Shown here: positions 9,041 through 17,686 of the stretch, piece by piece
How positions within the stretch are numbered: the stretch's first letter is position 1
How the letters are laid out: each line of letters opens with the position of its first letter
Assembly (NCBI GenBank): GCA_028448965.1
Contig: JAONQT010000005.1
Coordinates: 1-40,976, forward strand
Length of the DNA stretch: 40,976 nt
Source: Candidatus Nitrosopumilus sp.
Lineage (GTDB): Archaea; Thermoproteota; Nitrososphaeria; Nitrososphaerales; Nitrosopumilaceae
Direction of reading: 5' to 3'
Made by a program: the position numbers and the translations under genes
Notes under the pieces: generated by a model
Seen by the model: the letters and a program-made list of their open reading frames with translations, nothing else
Databases searched by the model: none
Told to the model about the DNA's origin: nothing

Positions 9041-11710
9041 TTGGATAAAAATCAGATTTTAAAAGAATTTTCCTCAGATCCTGACAAATACTATAATGTC
9101 AAACTATTCCAAGAACAGGGATTTGTTAGAAAGTCATGTACAAAATGTAAGAGATTCTTTTGGACTTTGGACTCAAATAGAACACTTTGCCCAGATGACG
9201 GAACTGATACTTATTCATTCATTGGAGAACCACCAACATCAAAAAGATTTGATTATACACAAGCATGGAAACAAGTTGAAGAATTTTTTGTAAAAAATAA
9301 TCACACGTCAATTAGTAGATATCCAGTAGTATGCAGATGGCGTGATGATTTGTATTTTACAATTGCATCAATAGTTGATTTTCAAAGGGTCATGGGTTCA
9401 AAAGTCGTATTTGAATTTCCTGCAAATCCACTAGTTGTTCCACAAACATGCTTGCGATTCAAAGATTTAGAAAATGTTGGAGTTACTGGAAGACACTTTT
9501 CGAGTTTTTGTATGATTGGACAACATAGTGTTCCAAATAATCAAGGGTATTGGAAAGATGAGTGCGTTGATTTGGATTATAGATTACTCACTGATCAATT
9601 TGGAATTAAAAAAGAAGAAGTAGTTTTTGTTGAAGATGTTTGGGCAGGTGGAGGTTCATTTGGTCCATCTTTGGAATATTTTGTTAGAGGGTTAGAGCTT
9701 GGTAATGCAGTCTTTACAGAATTTCAAGGAGAATTAGGTCAACACACTACACTTGATCAAAGAGTAATTGACATGGGTGCTGGACTAGAGAGATTCGCAT
9801 GGATTACTATGGGTACACCTACTGCGTATGATTGTTGTTTTGGTCCAATCAATGAAAAATTATACAATACAATTGGTATAGATTCGGATTCAGAGGTTTT
9901 ACGAAAATACTTTACAGAAATTGCAAAAGAGATTGATCATTATGATGATCTAAATGAAGTTAGACGTCTTGCAATAAAAAATGCAGGAATTACAGATTCA
10001 CAATTAACAAAAATGATTACACCTATGGAAGGAATGTATCTAATTGCAGACCATCTTCGTACTTTGATATTTGCAATCACTGATGGTGCACTGCCAAGTA
10101 ATGTTGGTGGAGGATATAATCTCAGAATGATGTTACGAAGAATTAATGCAACAATCAGCAAATTAAATCTAAAGTTAGACATTGATGACTTGATTGATTC
10201 ACATATTGATTATCTCAAAGATACCTATCCTGAACTAGATGAGAAAAGAGAAGATGTCAAACAAATTCTCAAGATAGAATCTGCCAGATATGAGGAATCA
10301 AAGGTACACATGAAGAAAAAAGCAGAGAAGATTCGTGAGAAAGGTACCCCAACAGTTGATGAACTCATTACATTTTACGAATCAGATGGAATTACTCCAG
10401 AATATCTTAAAGAAGTCGATGCAATTGAGGAAGTTCCATCTTCATTTTACTCTAAATTATCGGATTTACATCAATCAGAAAAGAAAAAAGCAATTACTGA
10501 ATTGCCATTAGAACAACTTCCAGAAACAGAGACTCTATTTTACAAAGATGATCCGATGGAATTTGAGGCTAAAGTCATCAAAGTATTTGATGATCAAGTA
10601 GTATTAGACAAAACGTCATTTTATGCCAGAGGAGGAGGTCAGGAACCTGATCATGGAAGTATTGCAGGATTTGAAGTAGTTGATGTGGATAAACATGCAA
10701 ACATTATAGTTCACAAATTAAAAGGTGGAATTCCAAATGAAGGTGATACCGTTCAATGTAAAGTGGATGTAACAAGAAGGTCGAACATTACAAAAAACCA
10801 TACCAGTACTCACATCATCAACACATCAGCTAGAAGTGTTTTGGGTTCATGGGTTTGGCAACACTCTGCATTCAAAGACGATGATCATGCAAGATTAGAC
10901 ATTACACATCATTCTTCACTTAATGATGAACAAGTAAAACAAATTGAAGATGCAGCAAATAAAATGATCAAAGATAACTATCCAGTTAAAATTGAATATT
11001 TTGACAGAGGTACTGCAGAGCAAAAATATGGATTTAGAATTTATCAAGGCGGAGTTGTTCCAGTAAAATCTGTAAGAATTGTATCAATTGAAGATAAAGA
11101 TATTGAAGCTTGTGGTGGAACTCATGTAAATAGAACAGGAGATATAGAATTAATTAAAATTACAAAGACAAAAAGAATTCAAGATGGTGTTGTTCGTTTA
11201 GAATTTGTATCAGGACCAAATGCATTTGATTATGTGAAAGAGCAGCAAGAAGAATCAAAGAAAAAAGAGCAACAAGCAATTGTAAAACAACAATTAGAAA
11301 GACAAAGAGAAGAAAATAAGAACAAAGCAAAAGAAAAGATTCCAGGATTTATAGAAAAAATACTATCTGGAGAATCACTAGACTCTGAAGGAATTAACAA
11401 TAAAGCAAAACTGTGTTTTACATCAAGTGAAAATTATGATGATTATTTCCATCAAAACTTTGGAAAGAAATTAGTTGCAAAAGATGATACTGCAGCATAT
11501 TGTGGAATTTTTGAAGCAGGTCCAACCATACGAGTAATAATATTTGCAGGTGGGAAATCAGGCGTAAATGCTGGTGATATTGCCAAAGAAATAGCCTCAA
11601 TTTTAGGCGGTTCAGGTGGTGGTGATGCTAAATTTGCTCAAGGTGGAGGCAAAGACACATCTAAAAAAGACGCTGCAATACAAAAAGCAAAATCAATGAT
11701 TTTAGGATAA
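9041..11710 (+). CDS. alaS: Alanyl-tRNA synthetase, archaeal type
   Basis: 889 aa; FDYTQAWKQVEEFF, NHTSTHIIN, EACGGTHVNRTGDIELIKI motifs; TTG start. Confidence 0.97.
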   Translation: MDKNQILKEFSSDPDKYYNVKLFQEQGFVRKSCTKCKRFFWTLDSNRTLCPDDGTDTYSFIGEPPTSKRFDYTQAWKQVEEFFVKNNHTSISRYPVVCRWRDDLYFTIASIVDFQRVMGSKVVFEFPANPLVVPQTCLRFKDLENVGVTGRHFSSFCMIGQHSVPNNQGYWKDECVDLDYRLLTDQFGIKKEEVVFVEDVWAGGGSFGPSLEYFVRGLELGNAVFTEFQGELGQHTTLDQRVIDMGAGLERFAWITMGTPTAYDCCFGPINEKLYNTIGIDSDSEVLRKYFTEIAKEIDHYDDLNEVRRLAIKNAGITDSQLTKMITPMEGMYLIADHLRTLIFAITDGALPSNVGGGYNLRMMLRRINATISKLNLKLDIDDLIDSHIDYLKDTYPELDEKREDVKQILKIESARYEESKVHMKKKAEKIREKGTPTVDELITFYESDGITPEYLKEVDAIEEVPSSFYSKLSDLHQSEKKKAITELPLEQLPETETLFYKDDPMEFEAKVIKVFDDQVVLDKTSFYARGGGQEPDHGSIAGFEVVDVDKHANIIVHKLKGGIPNEGDTVQCKVDVTRRSNITKNHTSTHIINTSARSVLGSWVWQHSAFKDDDHARLDITHHSSLNDEQVKQIEDAANKMIKDNYPVKIEYFDRGTAEQKYGFRIYQGGVVPVKSVRIVSIEDKDIEACGGTHVNRTGDIELIKITKTKRIQDGVVRLEFVSGPNAFDYVKEQQEESKKKEQQAIVKQQLERQREENKNKAKEKIPGFIEKILSGESLDSEGINNKAKLCFTSSENYDDYFHQNFGKKLVAKDDTAAYCGIFEAGPTIRVIIFAGGKSGVNAGDIAKEIASILGGSGGGDAKFAQGGGKDTSKKDAAIQKAKSMILG

Positions 11711-11717
11711 ATGAAAA

Positions 11718-14588
11718 ATGGAAATTAACTGGAACCAAATTGAAACTAAATGGCAAGCTAAATGGAACGAGTCAAAAGACTTTGAGACAAATCCAAATGA
11801 GAAACCAAAAAAATTTATCACAGTAGCTTACCCATATCCAAACTCACCACAACACATTGGACATGGAAGAACATACACACTAGCTGATGTTCATGCAAGA
11901 TTTTATCGAATGAAAGGGTATAACGTATTGTTCCCAATGGGATTTCACTATACTGGTACCCCAGTTTTGGGAATGGCAAAAAGAATTCAATCTCAAGAAA
12001 AAGAAATTCTGGATGGACTACGAAATGTCTACCATGTACCAGAAGAAGACATCAAAACATTTGTTGAACCAATAAAAATTGCAGATTACTTTCATGAAGA
12101 AATTAAAGCAGGAATGATTGAGATGGGATACTCTATAGATTGGAGAAGGGAATTTACAACAATTGTTCCAGGTTATCAGAAATTTATTGAATGGCAAATT
12201 ACAACTCTAAAAGAAAATGGTAAAATTATTCAGGGTTCACATCCAGTAGGATGGTGTCCACGTGATCAAAACCCAGTATCTCAACACGATACAATGGGAG
12301 ATGTTGAACCAAAAATTGATGACAAAAATCATCTAGTTAAATTCAAGTTTGGTGAATACATATTTCCAGTTACAACATTACGTCCTGAAACAATTTTTGG
12401 TATAACTAATCTTTGGGTTAATCCAAATACCATATACAAGAAAATCAAAGCAGATGATGAGAAATGGATTGTCTCTGAAGAATGTGCAAATAAAATAAAA
12501 TTCTTTGGAAAAGAAATTACAATTGAGGGAGATATTGCAGGAACTGAAATAATCGGAAAATTTGCTACAGCACTTCACAATAATCAAGAAATTCCAATTT
12601 TAGAAGCAGAATTCGTAGAGCCAGGTATAGGAACAGGTCTAGTCATGTCAGTTCCAGCCCATGCACCAAAGGACTACCAGGCATTAATGGATCTCAAGGC
12701 TAAAAATCACGAATTAGCCTCAAAAATTGAGCCTATTCCAATCATTGTCACAGAAGGATATGGACAGATTCCTGCAAAGGAGATTTGTGAGAAAATGGGA
12801 GTATCAGACCAATCTGACCAAAAATTAGAAGAGGCAACAAACGAGTTATACCTGAAAGAATTCACAGATGGAAAACTAAATGACAAATGTGGAGATTTCC
12901 AAAATGAGAAAGTTCAGTTTGGACGAAATAAAGTTAGAGATTGGTTAATGGAAAATAAACATCTAGAAAAATTTCCAGTACTTGAAAATGCTCCAGTAAA
13001 ATGTAGATGTGGAACAGAATGTGTTGTTAAAATTTTGAACAATCAATGGTTTTTGAATTATGGAGATGAAGAATGGAAAGAAACTGCAAGAAATTGTTTT
13101 GATGAAATGAATATTCTACCAAGTAAAATTACAACAGAGTTTAAAGAAGTAATTGATTGGTTACACGAAAGAGCATGTGCAAGACAACAGGGATTGGGAA
13201 CTAAACTACCATGGGATAAAGATTGGATTGTTGAGAGTCTCTCTGATAGTGTAATTTACATGGTATATTACACAATGTCAAGATTTGTAAATGATGGAAC
13301 ACTAAAACCTGAAAACCTTACAAAAGAATTCTTTGATTATATTTTACTTGATAAAGGAAACATCTCACTAGCTGTTAGCACATCAAAATTATCTGAGGAT
13401 ATAATTGGTATGGTCAAAAAAGAATTCCAATACTTTTATCCAGTTGATTCAAGACATTCAGGACGAGACCTAGTTCAAAATCATTTGTCATTTTTTGTCT
13501 TAAACCATGTTGCAATATTTGAGAAAAAATTATGGCCACAAGAAATTGTTGTTAATGGTTCTGTAATGATGGATGGTGCAAAAATGAGTAAGAGTATGGG
13601 AAATATCATTCCACTAAGAACAGCAATTAAAGATTATGGTGCAGATCCAATTAGATTAGCAATTATTTCATCAGCTGAATTACTTCAAGATGCTGACTTT
13701 AACATGGAATCAGTCTCAGGCATTCAAAGTAAGCTTGAGTCACTTTTGGAGGAATGTAGTACCCTCAAAGCATCACAAATTGGTAATTTGGAGGCTGAAG
13801 ATAAGTGGATTTTATCAAGAACCCAAGGAATGATAGCCCAAGTTACAGAAGCAGTTGAAAAAATGAGGCTACGTGAAGGTCTTCAGGATATACTATTTTC
13901 ATTTGAATCTGATTTGAGTTGGTATGCAAAGAGAGTAGAGGCTAAAGGAAGAAACAATGTTTCAGGAATATTACACCAAATTAATTCAGCCAGAGTGGCA
14001 ATGTTGTCCCCATTTGCACCACATATTGCAGAAGAAATGTGGGAAAAATTAGGATACACAGAACTTGCATCAAAATCAACATGGCCTGAATTTTCAAAAG
14101 AAAATATAGATTCAACATCAATTCAATCTGAAGAACTACTAAAATCAACAATTGATGATATTGTAAATATTTTAAAAATAACAAAAATAACTCCACAAAA
14201 AATTGTAATTTATGTAAACTCTGATGAGTTCAAATCTAAAGTTTATAGAAAAATTTTAGGAATTATGGTAGGTGGTCAAAACAATATGGGAACAGTAATG
14301 AAGGAACTAATTGCAGATCCTCAAACTACAGAAGCTAAAAAAATGCCAGACTATATCCAAAAGGTAATCAAAGACTTGCATTCAGAATCTGAAGAAATTA
14401 AATCAATGAAAGTAGAGTCTGAAGAGTTTGATGAAAAACAATTCTTATCTACAGAGTTGGCAAGTATTGGCAAAAAGGAATTTGGAGTAGAGATTCAGGT
14501 GTTTGGAGCAACTGATGAGGATATCTATGACCCTAAGGGAAAAGCCAGACATGCAAGACCATTCAAACCAGCTATACTAATTGAATAA
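11718..14588 (+). CDS. leuS: Leucyl-tRNA synthetase
   Basis: 956 aa; PYPNSPQHIGHGRTYTLADVHARFYRMKGYNVLFPMGFHYTGTPV and DGAKMSKSMGN (KMSKS). Confidence 0.97.
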   Translation: MEINWNQIETKWQAKWNESKDFETNPNEKPKKFITVAYPYPNSPQHIGHGRTYTLADVHARFYRMKGYNVLFPMGFHYTGTPVLGMAKRIQSQEKEILDGLRNVYHVPEEDIKTFVEPIKIADYFHEEIKAGMIEMGYSIDWRREFTTIVPGYQKFIEWQITTLKENGKIIQGSHPVGWCPRDQNPVSQHDTMGDVEPKIDDKNHLVKFKFGEYIFPVTTLRPETIFGITNLWVNPNTIYKKIKADDEKWIVSEECANKIKFFGKEITIEGDIAGTEIIGKFATALHNNQEIPILEAEFVEPGIGTGLVMSVPAHAPKDYQALMDLKAKNHELASKIEPIPIIVTEGYGQIPAKEICEKMGVSDQSDQKLEEATNELYLKEFTDGKLNDKCGDFQNEKVQFGRNKVRDWLMENKHLEKFPVLENAPVKCRCGTECVVKILNNQWFLNYGDEEWKETARNCFDEMNILPSKITTEFKEVIDWLHERACARQQGLGTKLPWDKDWIVESLSDSVIYMVYYTMSRFVNDGTLKPENLTKEFFDYILLDKGNISLAVSTSKLSEDIIGMVKKEFQYFYPVDSRHSGRDLVQNHLSFFVLNHVAIFEKKLWPQEIVVNGSVMMDGAKMSKSMGNIIPLRTAIKDYGADPIRLAIISSAELLQDADFNMESVSGIQSKLESLLEECSTLKASQIGNLEAEDKWILSRTQGMIAQVTEAVEKMRLREGLQDILFSFESDLSWYAKRVEAKGRNNVSGILHQINSARVAMLSPFAPHIAEEMWEKLGYTELASKSTWPEFSKENIDSTSIQSEELLKSTIDDIVNILKITKITPQKIVIYVNSDEFKSKVYRKILGIMVGGQNNMGTVMKELIADPQTTEAKKMPDYIQKVIKDLHSESEEIKSMKVESEEFDEKQFLSTELASIGKKEFGVEIQVFGATDEDIYDPKGKARHARPFKPAILIE

Positions 14589-14711
14589 TTAATAGTGATT
14601 TTTACACGTTGAGCAAACATATGCAATTTTAGTTTCTAAATCATAAGGAATGTTCACTTTGGATAGTTGAACTATAGTAAATCCCCTACAAATCTTACAA
14701 ACGCCTTGCAA
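14589..14711 (-). CDS. Small zinc-ribbon-like protein, about 40 aa (not in ORF track)
   Basis: TTG start 14711 to TAA: LQGVCKICRGFTIVQLSKVNIPYDLETKIAYVCSTCKNHY*; two CxxC knuckles (CKIC, CSTC). Confidence 0.5.
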   Translation of the reverse strand: MQGVCKICRGFTIVQLSKVNIPYDLETKIAYVCSTCKNHY

Positions 14712-14877
14712 CAGTACTGATTGTAAAATTTAGAATTAACCAGATGTGTCAAAATAGGGTTCGATCAAGGTCAGAGGTAATTTACCCACGAAATTAACTA
14801 CTTTTTGAGATATCTAACATATGATTAAAGAAATAATTGGATTTGTGTGGGACTTAATTTCAGGGCAGTAAGTAATT

Positions 14878-14976
14878 TTATTCAGAGTTATTTCGTCTAT
14901 CTCTTAATTCTCTAAAACGTTCTACTCTTCTTAACAAATTAGATAGGGTGGTTTGTTTAACTTCTAATTCATTCAT
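14878..14976 (-). CDS. Small basic helical protein, 32 aa (not in ORF track)
   Basis: ATG 14976 to TAA 14878: MNELEVKQTTLSNLLRRVERFRELRDRRNNSE*; heptad-like hydrophobics. Confidence 0.35.
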   Translation of the reverse strand: MNELEVKQTTLSNLLRRVERFRELRDRRNNSE

Positions 14977-15039
14977 AGTTAGACGAATTTTTTGTTCATG
15001 AAATTATCAAATAACTAAAAAATGCCTAGTTTTGCACAG

Positions 15040-15468
15040 TTAAGTTTCAATATCCAAATCAACATGAACTTGCTGTATACATGAGTTGAGTTGCTCCTCA
15101 TTTCCAATCCAGGTTTCACGACAATTCTGAAGTTGTTCTTCATAGGTATCCCAAAACTCATTGCTTTGAAGTAGAGAATTTTTTCCATCCTTTGCCATGT
15201 GATAAACTTCTAATCCAGTAAAGCCCTCATACCTTTGAATCATTTTTTCATGAGATTCCTCAAATCGTTTTAATTCAATGTAACATGTTTCTTGAGAATA
15301 GCCAGATAGTTCCTCACATTGTTTTATTTTCTGTTGGAGTTCGTAATATGATAATTCAAGGTTTCTCAACTCTCGTTCTTTGACAAAATCACCATAGTCA
15401 GCAGTAGCTATAATTCCAATAAAGATACCAACTACAATTACAATGGCAACTACAACGATTGTTTTCAT
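15040..15468 (-). CDS. Membrane-anchored hypothetical protein
   Basis: N-terminal TM (IVVVAIVIVVGIFIGIIATA) then a helical region with several Cys (KQCEELSGYSQETCYIEL...LQNCRETWIGNEEQLNSCIQQ). Confidence 0.6.
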   Translation of the reverse strand: MKTIVVVAIVIVVGIFIGIIATADYGDFVKERELRNLELSYYELQQKIKQCEELSGYSQETCYIELKRFEESHEKMIQRYEGFTGLEVYHMAKDGKNSLLQSNEFWDTYEEQLQNCRETWIGNEEQLNSCIQQVHVDLDIET

Positions 15469-15485
15469 AATGTATGCCTATTACT

Positions 15486-15510
15486 CATAGATATTATCCC
15501 TTTTTGAAAA
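15486..15510 (-). promoter_or_regulatory. 25-bp promoter element, copy 1
   Basis: Minus strand TTTTCAAAAAGGGATAATATCTATG; 17 nt between element and the 15468 start codon. Identical copy at 17368-17392. Confidence 0.6.
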
Positions 15511-15559
15511 ATACACGACAATAATATTCCCTATTAGTGATTATTTCTATCTAAAAATA

Positions 15560-16246
15560 ATGGAAAGTGATAGATTATCTGAATGGTTTGTTCCAAAATT
15601 TGGTTCACGAAATTTTAGACTATCAGTAGGAATTTTGTTTTTACCTTATACAGGAATGGTAGTATCATTTGCAATATGGGGTTCTCTTTCAGTAGAACAT
15701 GAACTTGATCGAATAATATCTATTAGTTTACTCTACTTTTTTGCAATTGGGGTAGCAGCACATTGTCTTGATGCATTAGGAAGTAAAAAAAAGCCATGGG
15801 GCCACATATCACATAGAAAAATTTGGATTGTGTCAATTATTTCATTAGCCATATCTTTTTCAATTGGATTGCATTATGCATTTTTGGATTCATGGTTATT
15901 ATTTCCAATAGGAATCATCGAAGGGTTTTTTCTTTTTGCATATAATTTGGAATTATTCAAAGGAAGATTTCACAACAACACATCATTTGTGATATCATGG
16001 GGGGTTTTGCCTGTTTTTGCAGGAGCTGCAATTCAATCAAATACAATATCAATTGAAACAATAATTTTATCTGCAATTGCAGGTTTTGCAAGTTATATCT
16101 TAATTATTACATCAAAAAAATATAAAATTCTAAAACAACAAAATGCAAATTATGAAATATATTATAAAAAAGAAACAATGCTCAAAATTATAACATCTAC
16201 TGTTATAATTGGTACAGTTTTATTTTTTCTCACAGCATACCTTTAA
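15560..16246 (+). CDS. Multi-pass membrane protein, possible divergent UbiA-superfamily prenyltransferase
   Basis: 228 aa, many TM segments; HCLDALGSKKKPWGHIS and FAYNLELFKGRFHN fall where UbiA proteins carry the Asp-rich and Yx(8)K-type motifs, but NDxxD is not intact. Confidence 0.45.
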   Translation: MESDRLSEWFVPKFGSRNFRLSVGILFLPYTGMVVSFAIWGSLSVEHELDRIISISLLYFFAIGVAAHCLDALGSKKKPWGHISHRKIWIVSIISLAISFSIGLHYAFLDSWLLFPIGIIEGFFLFAYNLELFKGRFHNNTSFVISWGVLPVFAGAAIQSNTISIETIILSAIAGFASYILIITSKKYKILKQQNANYEIYYKKETMLKIITSTVIIGTVLFFLTAYL

Positions 16247-16270
16247 TTCATAAAAACACATCAAACTGTA

Positions 16271-16699
16271 TTGAATAAAATTGAAAATTTGTTAAATAAA
16301 ATACTAAATGCTCCTGTAGGTCAAGTTGAAATGATTTTAGGTGAAGCGCTAAATTGTAATATTAAATTACAAGTCATAGAACAAAATAAAAATTCTTCAG
16401 GTCAGTTTGTGAGAAAAATTTCAATTATAGCACAAGAATTTCCAGTGATAAAAGCTAACGTAAAATTTGATTCTGCAGTCTTACCTGAATTAATTGTGAC
16501 TGATCTTTTAAAGAAAAAACATGGAATTGGAACAATTCTCAATATGAATAACATCAAAGCTACCAGAAAAATGCTGTCATTAAATCAAAATGAAAATAGT
16601 GTATTAAGAGAATATCAAATTATTCATAATGAAATAGTTTGGTTTACCATAATTGAAGAAATAAAGTTAGGCAGTCTTGGTTCCAACAATAATACATGA
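16271..16699 (+). CDS. Chorismate-lyase-like (UbiC/UTRA fold) protein, tentative
   Basis: 142 aa; IKLQVIEQNKNSSGQFVRKISIIAQEFPVIKANVKFDSAVLPELIVTDLLKKKHGIGTIL...SVLREYQIIHNEIVWFTIIEEI resembles the chorismate lyase/UTRA layout. Confidence 0.4.
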   Translation: MNKIENLLNKILNAPVGQVEMILGEALNCNIKLQVIEQNKNSSGQFVRKISIIAQEFPVIKANVKFDSAVLPELIVTDLLKKKHGIGTILNMNNIKATRKMLSLNQNENSVLREYQIIHNEIVWFTIIEEIKLGSLGSNNNT

Positions 16700-17350
16700 A
16701 GTGCCCCAAGTGAAATCTTGTCTGTTAACTGTCATTCCATAATCTCTCATAGTTTCCTCATATTCTTTAACCCAATTTGTGGTCCTTATCAGAGAAGGTA
16801 GATCAACAAATACATTTTTCCAGTTAGGAATAAAAAATCCTATAAAATAAAGTACTTTAAAGTATAAATTCCACATTTTTTGTACAAAGAGATTTTTTGG
16901 ATATGTAAAATCATGTAAAATTATTTTTCCATCTACATTTAGATGTTCAATACAATTTTTTATCAAAATTTTAGCTGTACAATATTTTGGTAGATAGGAT
17001 GTTGTAATACAATCAAATTTTTTTTCCAGATTAAGTTTTTCAGCATCTTGATTTACAAAAGAGATATTTGGATATGACATTAATTTTTTTTTTGCTTTTT
17101 CAAGATAGTTTTTAGTAATATCCACACCAGTAATTTTGGCTTGTGGTAATTTTTTTGCAATTTGTTTTGTAAGTATTCCGGTACCACACGCAAGATCTAA
17201 TACTGTTTTTTGATCAGATAATTGTTCTAAAATCTTATTTTTCCAAAGAGAGTCTTTTCCAAAAGTAGTCCAATGCACTATATTATCATATGAATTAGAA
17301 GTATTGTTAAAAAATGTAGGAACCAAATCTTTTGGATTTTCCTTAATCAT
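16667..17350 (-). CDS. SAM-dependent methyltransferase (UbiE/MenG-like class I)
   Basis: VLDLACGTGILTKQIAKKLPQAKITGVDITKNYLEKAKKKL (motif I/II), NCIEHLNVDGKIILHDFTYP. Confidence 0.85.
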   Translation of the reverse strand: MIKENPKDLVPTFFNNTSNSYDNIVHWTTFGKDSLWKNKILEQLSDQKTVLDLACGTGILTKQIAKKLPQAKITGVDITKNYLEKAKKKLMSYPNISFVNQDAEKLNLEKKFDCITTSYLPKYCTAKILIKNCIEHLNVDGKIILHDFTYPKNLFVQKMWNLYFKVLYFIGFFIPNWKNVFVDLPSLIRTTNWVKEYEETMRDYGMTVNRQDFTWGTSCIIVGTKTA

Positions 17351-17367
17351 TATTATCTAATATCACC

Positions 17368-17392
17368 CATAGATATTATCCCTTTTTGAAAA
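17368..17392 (-). promoter_or_regulatory. 25-bp promoter element, copy 2
   Basis: Same 25-mer as 15486-15510, also 17 nt from the start codon (17350). Confidence 0.6.
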
Positions 17393-17401
17393 TAAAATTT
17401 A

Positions 17402-17555
17402 AAAAAAATAAGACCAACGGGCTTAAGATCAATACCAAAAAGGTATCAGATGAGAGCCCATTCACTTAAGATCAGAAAGTGTCCATTTTTCTGATGACAG
17501 TGATTTAGCCTTAAAATCTCAAACGATTGTTTGTAGATGACAGACTTGGTCTTGT
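17402..17555 (-). ncRNA. Candidate stand-alone structured small RNA (about 150 nt)
   Basis: Minus strand: ATTATATAG TATA-like element (17585-17577) about 25 nt before terminal helix AAGACCAA/TTGGTCTT (17553-17546 with 17416-17409); internal hairpins CAAAC/GTTTG, CACTT/AAGTG, GGGCT/AGCCC enclosing ATACC/GGTAT; T7 run right after the closing helix (17407-17401). No good ORF. Confidence 0.55.
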
Positions 17556-17686
17556 AACTATGTTAAGCTAATTTTTCTATATAATGAGCACTCATAATTT
17601 CTACTAGTGGTAATTGCTACTAAATAGTGCCACAAATTTAGATTCCAGATAGTCTATTTATTAGAGATAGAAAGTGCAAAAGTATC

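Noticed and set aside
14755-14800. T-arm-like GGGTTCGATCAAGG as a tRNA remnant
   Set aside because: Flanks do not pair into a T stem and no other tRNA arms are visible.
17409-17553. Plus-strand orientation or C/D box sRNA for the structured element
   Set aside because: CTGATGA and AGATGAC on the plus strand hint at C boxes but lack properly placed D boxes; TATA spacing and poly-T run favour the minus strand. Plus strand not fully excluded.
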